From: JABMNT01 sp048262255
Lineage (GTDB): Bacteria > Pseudomonadota > Alphaproteobacteria > Rhodospirillales > Casp-alpha2
Length of the DNA: 64,000 nucleotides
Direction: 5' to 3'
NCBI GenBank assembly: GCA_048262255.1
Contig: JBLXFH010000001.1
Span: 1,240,001 to 1,304,000 of the forward strand
A program made the position numbers and the translations under genes. Below the pieces are notes generated by a model. That model did no database searches. It had not been told where the DNA came from and saw only the letters and a list, made by a program, of their open reading frames with translations. Positions 1-9,072 of this stretch are shown in pieces (positions within the stretch are counted from its first letter, which is position 1; each line of letters begins with the position of its first letter).

Positions 1-1253
1 TCGACCCGGATGATCCGACGTTTCACAACAATCTTGGTAATGCGCTCAGCCAGTTTGGGCAAAAACACGAAGCCGTCGCCTGCTATCGCAGGGCAGTGGC
101 CCTGAAACCCGAGTTCGATCAGTTTCTCAGTAATCTTGGCGTTGCGCTTCAGGATATTGCGGCGTTTGAAGAAGCGGAAGAAATTTTCCGCAAGATTATA
201 GAGATGAACCCAAGGTTCGGTTCCGCATATAGTAATCTGGCGTCGGCGCAAAATGCACAAGGGCGATGGCAGGAAGCTCTGGTGAATTTCAAAATGCGCT
301 TTGATCTGGAAAGAGGGGATGATCCAATCCTGCCTAATCATCGTTCCTTTTTGACGGTCAGCAAGCCGAAAATTGATCACGATATCGAGCAATTCAGATA
401 TCTTCATGATCTGGGGCGGACCGACCAGCCATTTGACAAGCTCGCTGAACTTTATGAAGCGGTCCGCGATGAAACCGAGTGGCCGACGGGGGAGGGCAAT
501 ACACTGGTTCCGTTGACGCCGGACCAGCGTCGGCGCATTGGTGCGACCTATAACCGCTCTTTGTATCTGGTTGATGCTCCGGCATTGGCGCAATCGCCGA
601 TCAACCAGGATCTGGATTCCGATACGATTACGCAAGCGTACTTTGAAGGGGCTGACGGTTGCAGGGAAGTCGCTACCGTCGACAACCTGCTGACGCAAGA
701 GGCCCTGACAAGCCTTCGCCATTTCCTCCAGGAGAGTACGATCTGGTACGATATCTATCGGCGCGGTTATCTTGGGGCCTATTTTGGTGAAGGGCTGGAA
801 TGCGGGCTGTTGTTGCAGATTGCAGAAGGGCTTCGCCTGAAGTTTCCGGATATTTTCAAAGATCATAAGCTTAACCAGATCTGGGCGAACAAGTATGACA
901 GCCAGCTAACGGGAATTGGTCTGCATGCCGATTTTGCCGCCGTGAATATCAATTTCTGGATTACCCCGGACGAGGCGAACCTTGGCGACAATAACGGCGG
1001 TCTTGTTGTTTATGGTCAGGAGGCCCCGCTGGGTTGGAGCTTCGAATCCTACAATCGCAATGAAGAGAAGATACAGGACTATCTGGAATCTCATGCCAGC
1101 GCCCGCACGGTTATTCCTTACCGATGCAACCGTATGGGCATATTCAACTCCGATCTGTTCCATAAAACGGATACAATCGACTTCAAAACGGGATACGAAA
1201 ACCGGCGGATGAACGTGACCATGTTGTTCGGAACCCGCCAAACGGCTCACTAA
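1..1253 (+). CDS. TPR protein with C-terminal Fe(II)/2OG oxygenase-like domain (5' truncated)
   Basis: The reading frame is already open at base 3, so the gene starts before the window; the GTG at 96 is internal. The visible N-terminal part is tetratricopeptide repeats (alternating NLG..L...G...EA patterns), a protein-interaction scaffold. The C-terminal ~200 residues resemble a double-stranded beta-helix oxygenase: an H-x-D pair in GLHADF (His277/Asp279, numbered from the codon at 96), a distal His in DLFHKTD (His356) and a following Arg in NRRMNVT (Arg371), the spacing expected for Fe(II)/2-oxoglutarate enzymes. The substrate is unknown. The next TPR gene lies on the same strand beyond the porin, so a local TPR/modification theme is possible. 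Domain call is by motif only. Confidence 0.7.
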   Translation, partial: DPDDPTFHNNLGNALSQFGQKHEAVACYRRAVALKPEFDQFLSNLGVALQDIAAFEEAEEIFRKIIEMNPRFGSAYSNLASAQNAQGRWQEALVNFKMRFDLERGDDPILPNHRSFLTVSKPKIDHDIEQFRYLHDLGRTDQPFDKLAELYEAVRDETEWPTGEGNTLVPLTPDQRRRIGATYNRSLYLVDAPALAQSPINQDLDSDTITQAYFEGADGCREVATVDNLLTQEALTSLRHFLQESTIWYDIYRRGYLGAYFGEGLECGLLLQIAEGLRLKFPDIFKDHKLNQIWANKYDSQLTGIGLHADFAAVNINFWITPDEANLGDNNGGLVVYGQEAPLGWSFESYNRNEEKIQDYLESHASARTVIPYRCNRMGIFNSDLFHKTDTIDFKTGYENRRMNVTMLFGTRQTAH

Positions 1254-1298
1254 AAGGCCGTTATGGGGAGTCGGCCCGCAAACAGGGCTGTGGCAAAA

Positions 1299-1339
1299 AA
1301 AACACACTGTAACTTAAAATCCTCATGTCGGTGTGTTTT
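1299..1339. terminator. possible bidirectional terminator
   Basis: A perfect 9-bp inverted repeat (AAAACACAC at 1299-1307, GTGTGTTTT at 1331-1339) with a 23-nt loop lies 45 bp after the TPR/oxygenase stop codon. It ends in T on the plus strand and is preceded by a run of A. The long loop makes it a weak candidate. Confidence 0.35.
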
Positions 1340-1488
1340 CCCTTTGCGGATGACGCAAAATACTTAGAATGCACAAATCAGAGCGGGGATAATGTTCATG
1401 GCAACGCGTTTGGTGTGAATAGAATTTAAAGCTCAAAATTAAGTCTCAGGCAGGAAAACCTGCTAATTCTATTGAAGGAGAGATCAAA

Positions 1489-2622
1489 GTGGATATCAAA
1501 TTAGTACTCAAATCCTCAGTTGCTGCTGCTGCACTCGTTGCTGTAGCTGCACCTGTTGTTTCCGGTTCGGCTCAAGCTGAAATCACCAACAGCAACGATA
1601 ACGCTGTTGTCATGAGCGGTCAGTTCACACGTTCCGTCATGTATGCTGACAACGGTTCTTCCAACGAAATCACGCACGTTGATGGCGGTAACGACACCAG
1701 CTCGCGTTTCCGCATCATCGTTTCCGGCAAATTGACGGAATCTGTTGACGTTGGCGGCATCTGGGAAGCAAACCTTCCTAGCTCCAACGCTCAGGGAAGC
1801 CAAACCAGCTCCAACAACAGCATCATTACTGACGCTGGTGCAGATGGTACCTTCGGTTTCCGTAAAACGGAAGTCACCTTCAACCATGCAACAATGGGTA
1901 AATTGTCCATTGGTCAGTCTTCGACGGCTTCTGATAACCGTCCGAGCCTCGGCTTTGCTGGTAACACCAACGGTGGTTTGACCAACGGCGGCGGAATGAT
2001 CCTGTATGATGGAACTGCCAAAGCACAAACCGGCACGATTACTTCTGGTGGTCAGTTCTCTAGCTACTTCGGTACACGTGATGACCGGATTCGCTATGAC
2101 TCCCCGAGCTTCGGTGGTTTCAAAGTTGCTGTTGCAACTGCGACCGATAACTTCTGGGATGCTGGCCTGACCTATGGCGCAACCTATGGCGATATCACTA
2201 TTGCTGCTGCTGCTCAGTACGCTGAATTGAACGCTGGCGGAACGTCTCCGACGGCTAACATGGGTGCTGGTATTGCTCTGACACACACAAGTGGTCTGGG
2301 CGCAAGCGTCTACTATGGTACGGAAGATTCTGCTGGCGGCAACGCTGTTGAAGGCAATCAGTTGGGTGTTGAACTGGGCTACAAAACCGATGCATTGTCC
2401 AACCTGGGCACAACCGGTTTTGCTCTGGTTTACGTCAAATCTGATGAAGCAACAGTTGACGGCGCTGACGCCACTCTGTGGGGCGTTCATGCCAAACAGT
2501 CGATGCCTGCTGGTATCTCCGTGTTTGCTTCCTACGAAAACTCTTCTTATGACGGGCTTTCTGCGACAGCAAACTACGACGATCTTTCCGTCGCTTTGAT
2601 CGGTACGCAAATCAACTTCTAA
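1489..2622 (+). CDS. Outer membrane general porin
   Basis: A 377-residue trimeric-type beta-barrel porin for diffusion of small hydrophilic solutes across the outer membrane. A signal peptide is plain (KLVLKSSVAAAALVAVAAP, cleavage near SAQA/E at about residue 30). The body is rich in Gly, Asn, Ser and Thr with alternating beta-strand patterning, and the last residue is Phe (TQINF), the C-terminal outer-membrane assembly signal. The start is a GTG with AAGGAG ending 8 bases upstream. The wobble usage is T-rich compared with neighbours (GCT, GGT and GTT preferred), which fits a very highly expressed gene. A strong terminator follows. It is typical of the Gram-negative porin family of Rhodospirillales and rhizobia; the pore preference cannot be read. 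Confidence 0.9.
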   Translation: MDIKLVLKSSVAAAALVAVAAPVVSGSAQAEITNSNDNAVVMSGQFTRSVMYADNGSSNEITHVDGGNDTSSRFRIIVSGKLTESVDVGGIWEANLPSSNAQGSQTSSNNSIITDAGADGTFGFRKTEVTFNHATMGKLSIGQSSTASDNRPSLGFAGNTNGGLTNGGGMILYDGTAKAQTGTITSGGQFSSYFGTRDDRIRYDSPSFGGFKVAVATATDNFWDAGLTYGATYGDITIAAAAQYAELNAGGTSPTANMGAGIALTHTSGLGASVYYGTEDSAGGNAVEGNQLGVELGYKTDALSNLGTTGFALVYVKSDEATVDGADATLWGVHAKQSMPAGISVFASYENSSYDGLSATANYDDLSVALIGTQINF

Positions 2623-2690
2623 TCTAACGATTGGAAGCTGGATTGGGGTTTGAGGTCCTAGACTGAAAACCACCGACCAAGAAAATGGGA

Positions 2691-2723
2691 ACCGGGGCTC
2701 TGTTGAGCCCCGGTTTTCTTTTT
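2691..2723 (+). terminator. Rho-independent terminator of the porin gene
   Basis: A perfect 10-bp stem (ACCGGGGCTC / GAGCCCCGGT) with a TGTT loop is followed by a T-rich tract (TTTCTTTTT), 68 bp after the porin stop. It separates the porin from the TPR gene whose ribosome binding site follows. Confidence 0.9.
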
Positions 2724-2763
2724 GGTATCGTCGTGGAGGTTTTCCAGGAGATACAAAAAGATC

Positions 2764-4512
2764 ATGAGCCGTAAAGAGCGCCGCTCCGTCCAGAAGAAGA
2801 AAAGCCGTGCAAGCGGATCCGGCAAAAGGCTTTCTGCTGAAGCCGCCGAACAGAAATTTGCCAATGCCTATGCGCTGTTTGAGCAGCGAAAATTTGAAGA
2901 TGCAGCTAGCCTCGCGGATCGTTTGATGGGCACTCTGCCGCCTGCCGTCGATTTGTTTCAACTGCGCGGTTTAATTGAGCTTGAGCAGCAGAAATTCCGT
3001 GAGGCGGCAGCGATCTTCCAAAAGGGACTCGGTCTGTTCCCGAATGCCGCCCCTCTGTGTGACCTGCTGGGGACAGCTTTTTCAGAAATGGGGCAACTGG
3101 ATGAGGCGGTTGCCGCCTACCGGCGGGCCCTGATAAACAACCCAAGAAACCCAGGCGCGCTCAATAATCTGGGGCTGGCTCTGCAAAAACGGGGTGAGTT
3201 TGAGAAAGCGGAAAAAGCTTTTCGCGATAGCCTGATCTATCGACCGGGCGACCTGACAACACATCTGAATCTCGCCGACGTTCTTGAGCAGCAGGAGAAA
3301 TTTCCAGAAGTTCTGGCCCTGTACAAGACCCTTATCGAGAACAACACATGCGGCTCAGATGCCTACATGGCGTATGCTGAATATCTGATGAAGTGGCATA
3401 AGTGGGAGGACGCGCTTGAGATTGCCGAAAAGGCGGTCTCGAAAGGCATCCTTGATGCCGATCTCTATACGCTCAAGGCTTATGCGCTCGGCGCAATGTC
3501 GCGCTTTGAAGAGGCGGAGCGTGCAACCCGTCAGGCGCTGGAACTGGACCCCGACCGGACGCAGGCGCAAATCGCTCTCAGTATCCTCTATTTTTATCAG
3601 GAAAAATGGGCACAAGCCTGGCAGGCCTATGAAGCCCGCTGGAAATTACCAACACTAAACCCGAGACCTTATCCACAACCGGTTTGGCAGGGTGAACCGT
3701 TAGCGGGTAAGAACGTTTTGTTGTGTGGTGAGCAGGGGATTGGCGATGAAGTTCTGTATGGAACCATGATTCCCGACCTGTTGGCGCTCGGCCCGGAAGT
3801 TACCTTCGAGACGGATGCCCGGCTGGTACCTTTGTTTAAGCGCGCGTTTTCAGGCATGACATGTGTTCCGCGCTCCGATCCGCCACCTGAGGGCCTGCAA
3901 ACGGCCGCTTATGATTACCAGATCTCTCTGGGAGGGCTGGGTCAGCATTTGCGGAAAACGACGGCGGATTTTGGCAGTGGTGTCGCCTATTTGAAGGCGG
4001 ATCCGCAAAAAGTTGAATACTTGCGACAAAAGTATCAAAAAGGCGAGGACCTTCTCATCGGCCTCGCCTGGTACAGCTCCGATAGTCGTGGGTTGTCAAA
4101 ATCGGTTCCCCTGCAGCGACTGGCGCCTTTTTTTGATGTCCCGGGCGTCCGGTTTGTTGATCTGCAATATGGCGATACGCTAAAGGAACGTCAGGCCTTT
4201 GCCGAAACGACCGGATTTTCCCTGATCCATGATGCGGATATTGACCAGATGGCAAGTCTCGATGACTTTGCTGCGCAAATTGCCGCCATGGATCTGGTGG
4301 TTTCCATTTCAAATTCGACGGTGCATCTGGCTGGCGCGCTGGGTGTACCCACCTGGGTTATGCTGCAATCCGCTCCCATGCAGCGCTGGCTGATGGAGCG
4401 CAGCGACAGCCCCTGGTATGCAAGCGTTGAACTGTTTCGGCAGCGCAAAGCCAATGATTGGGACGACCTGATAAACCGGGTTGCGGACCGACTGACAAAG
4501 TTCAAGAAATAG
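2764..4512 (+). CDS. TPR protein with heptosyltransferase-like (GT9-type) domain
   Basis: 582 residues from the ATG at 2764. An upstream in-frame TTG at 2722 falls inside the porin terminator and is rejected; AGGAG lies 13 bases before the ATG. The N-terminus is very basic (SRKERRSVQKKKSR). About eight TPR units follow to residue ~300. Then comes a domain beginning GKNVLLCGEQGIGDEVLYGTM, the Gly-rich loop typical of GT9/ADP-heptose transferase-like folds, with a later ISNSTVHLAGALGVPTW motif of the nucleotide-sugar binding half. The same TPR plus GT9-like architecture is widespread in alphaproteobacteria. The sugar and acceptor are unknown; the TPR part could present a protein or lipid-glycan acceptor. 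Confidence 0.75.
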   Translation: MSRKERRSVQKKKSRASGSGKRLSAEAAEQKFANAYALFEQRKFEDAASLADRLMGTLPPAVDLFQLRGLIELEQQKFREAAAIFQKGLGLFPNAAPLCDLLGTAFSEMGQLDEAVAAYRRALINNPRNPGALNNLGLALQKRGEFEKAEKAFRDSLIYRPGDLTTHLNLADVLEQQEKFPEVLALYKTLIENNTCGSDAYMAYAEYLMKWHKWEDALEIAEKAVSKGILDADLYTLKAYALGAMSRFEEAERATRQALELDPDRTQAQIALSILYFYQEKWAQAWQAYEARWKLPTLNPRPYPQPVWQGEPLAGKNVLLCGEQGIGDEVLYGTMIPDLLALGPEVTFETDARLVPLFKRAFSGMTCVPRSDPPPEGLQTAAYDYQISLGGLGQHLRKTTADFGSGVAYLKADPQKVEYLRQKYQKGEDLLIGLAWYSSDSRGLSKSVPLQRLAPFFDVPGVRFVDLQYGDTLKERQAFAETTGFSLIHDADIDQMASLDDFAAQIAAMDLVVSISNSTVHLAGALGVPTWVMLQSAPMQRWLMERSDSPWYASVELFRQRKANDWDDLINRVADRLTKFKK

Positions 4513-4521
4513 AGAACCGGG

Positions 4522-5211
4522 TCAGTTCGTCTTGCGTTGGTCGCAGCGCAGGACGGCATCACGGCCTTCGAACCATTCCTTGGCGTATTCCGTATCTTTA
4601 TATTCATCGAAATAGGGCCCGCCGATGGTGTAATGCAGATTCGAAACTTCATTAACAGGTGCATGGGGGTCATAGGCGACCAGATGGTTCCAGCGATGTG
4701 GCAATTCACCAATAAGGGCATCATCGCCCAACCAGTTAAAACGGTGGAGATCAAGGCCGGAAGCGGTGTTCACGTATTCCGGCGTCAGGGCCGTACATTT
4801 GGCGCAATTGAACAACATCACGCTGGACCAGTTTTTCTTTTCGTAACGGGTTTGCGGCGCACCCAGAAACTTGGTTGATTCTTCCGGCTGGTGGTCGTGT
4901 TTGACGACCTGAACCGCATAGGATTCGTCGCGCAGTTTCCATAAATTGGCGATGTCATCAAGGACCAGCATGTCGCAATCCATGAAGATGGCCCATCCGT
5001 CGAAATCACACAGATAGGGCACCAGAAAACGCGAGAAAGAGAAATCAGTCGATTGCAGGGAATTGCGCTCCCGCCACATCAATCCGCCCAGTTGCGGCAA
5101 CGCAACCGGAGCAATGCTGACAGGCTCGGTTGCGCGGGAATGGATGCTTTCGGATAGCACGTGAAAAGACACGGTTTCGCGGGCATCGAAGCCAATGAAA
5201 ATACGAATCAT
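4522..5211 (-). CDS. Glycosyltransferase, GT8-like
   Basis: 229 residues from the ATG at 5211, the first methionine in a good IRIFIGFDARE context; an alternative in-frame start at 5265 adds a poorly coding stretch. The fold is that of nucleotide-diphospho-sugar transferases: N-terminal IFIGFDARE, then a DxD-type metal/sugar-nucleotide motif in FMDCDMLVLDD (about residues 72-82), and a C-terminal HYTIGGPYFDEY block often seen in this family. It converges with the TPR-GT9 gene with only 9 bp between the stop codons. Soluble, no signal peptide. Acceptor unknown. Confidence 0.75.
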   Translation of the reverse strand: MIRIFIGFDARETVSFHVLSESIHSRATEPVSIAPVALPQLGGLMWRERNSLQSTDFSFSRFLVPYLCDFDGWAIFMDCDMLVLDDIANLWKLRDESYAVQVVKHDHQPEESTKFLGAPQTRYEKKNWSSVMLFNCAKCTALTPEYVNTASGLDLHRFNWLGDDALIGELPHRWNHLVAYDPHAPVNEVSNLHYTIGGPYFDEYKDTEYAKEWFEGRDAVLRCDQRKTN

Positions 5212-5291
5212 GAATCTAGGTCTCTTTGTGAATAAAGGGGCGTACCACTTTCCTTTATGACGCAATCATATGAAAAGGAAGTAAAGAAATT

Positions 5292-5328
5292 ACAGTAAAC
5301 CCACGCGTCAGCTGCGTGTCTTTACTGT
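5292..5328 (-). terminator. Compound dyad, probable terminator of the glmU-glmS-small gene operon
   Basis: Outer arms ACAGTAAA (5292-5299) and TTTACTGT (5321-5328) are perfect complements and enclose an inner CACGC / GCGTG stem (5302-5306, 5314-5318). It lies 36 bp beyond the stop codon of the small exported protein. On the minus strand it is followed by a T-rich but broken tract (AATTTCTTT). It could instead be a protein-binding dyad. Confidence 0.4.
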
Positions 5329-5364
5329 CTAAACAATGGCGTGGAGACCAATGCGGGTAAGTGC

Positions 5365-5727
5365 CTAGATGCTATTGTCCTTGGTTTTTGCCTGCGGGTC
5401 TGGTGTTTCACCTTCTTTGCCGTACTTTTCGATTAGGCTGTCAAAAAAGTCCTTGGTCTTTTTGGCCTGATCTTCCAGCCAGGGTTTCGCCTTGTCGTAG
5501 GCAACGCCGGCATCACAGGCGGCAAACTTGCCCGAACAGCCGGGCACACAGACGGCACGGCGCGCCGGTTCATTCGAAAAGTTATCATCGCAAGCCTTCA
5601 GGCATTGATCAAACTCAAGCGAACAAGCCGATTTGTCTGCAGCGTGCGCGAGATTTGCCGTGACCATAAAGGCGCTTACAAGAAGCGCGATGGCCCATCC
5701 GAAGACGTTGATTTTCAAAATGTTCAT
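5365..5727 (-). CDS. Small exported Cys-rich protein of unknown function
   Basis: 120 residues with an N-terminal signal sequence (hydrophobic core IALLVSAFMVTA, cleavage near AHA/ADK, residue ~29). The mature part has seven cysteines (CSLEFDQCLKACDD ... CVPGCSGKFAACD), suggesting periplasmic disulfides, then a Lys/Asp-rich amphipathic helix. The start lies only 4 bases after the glmS stop, so it is the last gene of the glmU-glmS operon. I do not recognise the family; the spaced CxxxC pairs recall small helical disulfide proteins rather than heme or metal motifs (no CxxCH). Confidence 0.75.
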   Translation of the reverse strand: MNILKINVFGWAIALLVSAFMVTANLAHAADKSACSLEFDQCLKACDDNFSNEPARRAVCVPGCSGKFAACDAGVAYDKAKPWLEDQAKKTKDFFDSLIEKYGKEGETPDPQAKTKDNSI

Positions 5728-5731
5728 AAAT

Positions 5732-7555
5732 TCACTCCACCGTTACGCTTTTCGCCAGATTGCGCGGCTGATCGACATCGGTGCCTTTCAATACCGCCAC
5801 ATGATAGGCCAGCAATTGTACAGGGATCGCATACAATATGGGCGAAACAAAGGCATCGACGGCGGGAAGCGCGATGGTTTGCGCCTGAAAGTTGTCAATA
5901 CGCGCTACGCCGTTCTTGTCAGAGATGAAAATCAGCCGTCCGCCGCGCGCCATAACCTGCTCCACATTGGAGATCGTTTTATCCAGCAGTTCATCCGTCG
6001 GTGCGATAACGATCACCGGCATGTCTTCGTCAATCAAGGCAATAGGGCCGTGTTTCATTTCTCCTGCCGCATACCCTTCGGCGTGGATATAGGAAATTTC
6101 CTTGAGCTTCAAAGCCCCTTCGAGCGCAATGGCGTAGCTGGTGCCGCGCCCCAGATAAAGCGCGTCGCGAGCTTCCGACATATTAGCCGCGATCTCGGCG
6201 ATGCGTTCATCGTGGTTGAGAATCTCGGCGGCGCGTGCGGGTACTTCGGTCAGGGCGCTGACCAGATGTCCCTGTTCGTCATCGCTAATGGCGCCCCTGG
6301 CTTTCGCCAGTGCGATGCAAAAGCAGGCCAGAACGGTAAGTTGTGTCGTGAAAGCCTTGGTCGAGGCGACACCAATTTCAGGGCCCGCGTTGGTGTGTAG
6401 AATGGCGTCGGACTCTCTGGCGATGGCGCTTTCCGGCGCATTGACGACGGACAGGATATGCTGGTTTTGGGAGCGTGCATAGCGAAGGGCGGCCAGCGTA
6501 TCGATGGTTTCACCCGATTGCGAGATGAACAGCGCCGCACCGCCTGCTTCCATGGTCGCTTCGCGGTAACGGAATTCGGACGCAATATCCACCTCAACCG
6601 AAATACGGGCGATTTTTTCAAGCCAATATTTGGCGATCAGACAGGCGTAGTAAGAGGTGCCGCAGGCAATCAGGGTCATCCGTTTGATGTCCGCCAGATC
6701 AAAACCCAGGTCAGGCAGGGCCACAGTCCGGGTCGCCGGGTTGATAAAGGTGTGCAGGGTGTCGCCAATCACCTGTGGCTGCTCATAAATCTCTTTGAGC
6801 ATGAAATGCCGATATCCGCCCTTGCCGATGCCGGCGCCGGAAAGCGCGCTGGTCTTGACTTCGCGCTCGACCTCTTCATCGGCGGCGTTGAAAATCTGTA
6901 CAAAATCAGATGTCATGACAGCCCAGTCGCCGTCTTCCAGATAGATCAGGCGCTGGGTCAGTGGGGCGAGTGCGATGGCATCGGAGCCCAGATAACTCTC
7001 GCCATCGCCAATGCCGATGGCCAGCGGGCTGCCCTGTCGGGCCGCGATCATCAGGTTCTCGTCCCCAGCGAAGACAATCCCCAAAGCAAAAGCCCCGGTC
7101 AGGCGTTTCAGAACCTCGCCAGTGGCATCCGTTGGCGAAAGCCCGGCTTGCAGGCGTTGGTCGATCAGGTGAACAATGATTTCCGTATCCGTTTCGGAAG
7201 CCAGTTTACAGCCCGCCTGCAGAAGTTCCGTACGCAGTTCCTGAAAGTTTTCAATGATGCCGTTATGGACGACGGCCACACGCTCGGTTGCATGTGGATG
7301 GGCGTTTTCTTCGTTGGGAACTCCGTGGGTCGCCCATCGGGTATGGCCAATCCCGGTGCGTCCTGCAATCGGCTGGTCGGTAATTCGGCTTTCCAGGTTT
7401 CGGATTTTTCCCTGGGCGCGCCGCCGCTCAATGCGGCCTTGGGTAAGCGTTGCAATCCCGGCGGAATCATAACCCCGATACTCCAGCCGCTTGAGACCGT
7501 CCAGAAGCGCATGCGAAGCGTCTTCTTTGCCAATGATGCCAATAATACCGCACAT
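5732..7555 (-). CDS. glmS: Glutamine--fructose-6-phosphate aminotransferase (isomerizing)
   Basis: 607 residues, normal length. It makes glucosamine-6-phosphate from fructose-6-phosphate and glutamine, the first committed step to UDP-GlcNAc for peptidoglycan and LPS. The N-terminal Ntn glutaminase domain starts MCGIIGIIG with the catalytic Cys2. Two SIS sugar-isomerase domains follow (SQSGETIDTLAALR near residue 350 and GRGTSYAIALEGALKLKE near 475). The C-terminus DQPRNLAKSVTVE is the conserved tail that closes the active site. It lies 17 bp downstream of glmU in one transcription unit. There is no room for a leader regulatory RNA between the two genes. Confidence 0.97.
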   Translation of the reverse strand: MCGIIGIIGKEDASHALLDGLKRLEYRGYDSAGIATLTQGRIERRRAQGKIRNLESRITDQPIAGRTGIGHTRWATHGVPNEENAHPHATERVAVVHNGIIENFQELRTELLQAGCKLASETDTEIIVHLIDQRLQAGLSPTDATGEVLKRLTGAFALGIVFAGDENLMIAARQGSPLAIGIGDGESYLGSDAIALAPLTQRLIYLEDGDWAVMTSDFVQIFNAADEEVEREVKTSALSGAGIGKGGYRHFMLKEIYEQPQVIGDTLHTFINPATRTVALPDLGFDLADIKRMTLIACGTSYYACLIAKYWLEKIARISVEVDIASEFRYREATMEAGGAALFISQSGETIDTLAALRYARSQNQHILSVVNAPESAIARESDAILHTNAGPEIGVASTKAFTTQLTVLACFCIALAKARGAISDDEQGHLVSALTEVPARAAEILNHDERIAEIAANMSEARDALYLGRGTSYAIALEGALKLKEISYIHAEGYAAGEMKHGPIALIDEDMPVIVIAPTDELLDKTISNVEQVMARGGRLIFISDKNGVARIDNFQAQTIALPAVDAFVSPILYAIPVQLLAYHVAVLKGTDVDQPRNLAKSVTVE

Positions 7556-7572
7556 ACGGATTCCTTTATGGG

Positions 7573-8949
7573 TTAGTGGTCATTCGGTTTACTGCGTTTT
7601 TTCTGCTCGGCTTTGGTCTCGCGGTAGGAGGCTGCATAACCTTCCAGCGTTTTTTGCGGACTGCGGGTCACGGCCAGGGCATTATCCGGGACATTTTTGG
7701 CGATGGTGCTACCCGCCCCGACAATCGCTCCGTCGCCGACGTTTACCGGCGCAACCAGTGCCGTGTTGGAGCCGATGAAAGCCCCAGCCCCGATATCGGT
7801 ATGGGATTTGTTGTAACCATCGTAATTACACGTAATCGTGCCAGCGCCAATGTTGGCTTTTGCGCCCACCCGGGCATCGCCCACATAGGACAGATGATTG
7901 GCCTTGGCACCGGCTTCAAAAACCGCGTTCTTGACCTCGACAAAATTGCCGATTTTCGCATCTTCGCCAATCTTGGCGCCGGGCCGCAGGCGCGCATAAG
8001 GTCCAATCACCGCGCCGGAGGAGACATGCGCACCTTCCAGATGCGAATAGGCGCGGATGGTCGCTCCATCCTCAATACGAACGCCCGGAGCAATGACCAC
8101 AAACGGTTCAATAACCACGTCTGAACCGATCTCAGTATCGGCGGATAGATGTACAGAGGCCGGGTCGATCAGCGTGGCGCCAACATCCATGGCTTTTGCC
8201 CGAAGCCGTTTTTGCAGCGCCAGTTCTGCGGCGGCCAGATCGGCTCGGGTATCGACACCAATAAATTCCTCGGCATCCCCTTCAACGAAGGCGCAGACAT
8301 GCCCGGCTTTGCGGGCGATGGCGACAATATCGGTCAGATAATATTCGCCTTTTGTATTGTTGTTCGTAATTCCTGAAACCAGTGCTTTTATATGTTTCCG
8401 GTCAATCGCCATGATGCCTGAATTGCACAGATCAATGGCCAGTGTTTCAGCATCGGCTTCCTTGGCTTCAATAATAGCCTTCAAATTATCTTCGTCGTCA
8501 GAAACCAGACGGCCGTAGGCACCCGGCTCTTCCGGGCGAAATCCGAGCACGACAACGGCCGGGTTATCCGCTTGCTGGCGGCGCGCAATCATGCGTTTGA
8601 TGGTATCTGGCTGGATCAGCGGGTCGGCACCAAACAGGACCAGGACAGTTCCGTCTTCCTCGGTCAGCTCAGAAAAAGCCGCCTTGACCGCATCCCCGGT
8701 TCCTGACTGAGAGGTCTGCTCGACCGTTTGATAGGGGGCGACGGCTGTCGTCACTTGCGCCATCTCCGGTCCAACAACAACCGTAATGTGATTGATCTCT
8801 GCGGTCGTCAAAGCCCGAATTACATGGGTGACTAACGGAAAACCGGCGATTTTGTGCATGACTTTCGGCTGTATGGAGCGCATGCGGGTGCCCCGGCCTG
8901 CGGCGAGAACAATGGCACTTGTAGAGGGCGCGGAATTTATCTTGGTCAT
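7573..8949 (-). CDS. glmU: Bifunctional GlcNAc-1-P uridyltransferase / GlcN-1-P acetyltransferase
   Basis: 458 residues from the ATG at 8949 (MTKINSAPSTSAIVLAAGRG); an in-frame alternative at 9027 would add 26 residues unlike the family. It performs the last two steps to UDP-GlcNAc. The N-terminal pyrophosphorylase domain has LAAGRGTRMRS and the Lys-containing PKVMHKIAG. From about residue 250 the protein is a left-handed beta-helix of hexapeptide repeats (IGSDVV, IGPYAR, VGAKAN, IGAGT) with the acetyl-CoA/GlcN-1-P residues near NFVEVKN and ANHLSYVGD. Operonic with glmS, so both committed steps are co-expressed. Confidence 0.96.
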   Translation of the reverse strand: MTKINSAPSTSAIVLAAGRGTRMRSIQPKVMHKIAGFPLVTHVIRALTTAEINHITVVVGPEMAQVTTAVAPYQTVEQTSQSGTGDAVKAAFSELTEEDGTVLVLFGADPLIQPDTIKRMIARRQQADNPAVVVLGFRPEEPGAYGRLVSDDEDNLKAIIEAKEADAETLAIDLCNSGIMAIDRKHIKALVSGITNNNTKGEYYLTDIVAIARKAGHVCAFVEGDAEEFIGVDTRADLAAAELALQKRLRAKAMDVGATLIDPASVHLSADTEIGSDVVIEPFVVIAPGVRIEDGATIRAYSHLEGAHVSSGAVIGPYARLRPGAKIGEDAKIGNFVEVKNAVFEAGAKANHLSYVGDARVGAKANIGAGTITCNYDGYNKSHTDIGAGAFIGSNTALVAPVNVGDGAIVGAGSTIAKNVPDNALAVTRSPQKTLEGYAASYRETKAEQKKRSKPNDH

Positions 8950-9072
8950 TGGGAAACGTTTGGTTAAACAAGTGGTTATCGGGGTTTGACGATGTAGGAC
9001 ACTGCCATAGGCCTGACCTAGCGCCAAGTCAAAGATTGTTTCTGTTTTTTACAGTATAGGATGGGTTTTTTT

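Noticed and set aside
1516..2961. 481-codon open frame on the minus strand across the porin gene
   Set aside because: It lies antisense to a clear signal-peptide porin, has low-complexity Ser/Thr/Val content and no ribosome site or domain; it results from the porin's codon bias.
7556..7572. glmS ribozyme or riboswitch
   Set aside because: Only 17 bp separate glmU and glmS, and such ribozymes belong to Firmicutes-type leaders.
9061..9072. Earlier ATG for gph at 9061
   Set aside because: The AGGA directly at 9058-9061 leaves no room for initiation there; 9073 has better spacing.
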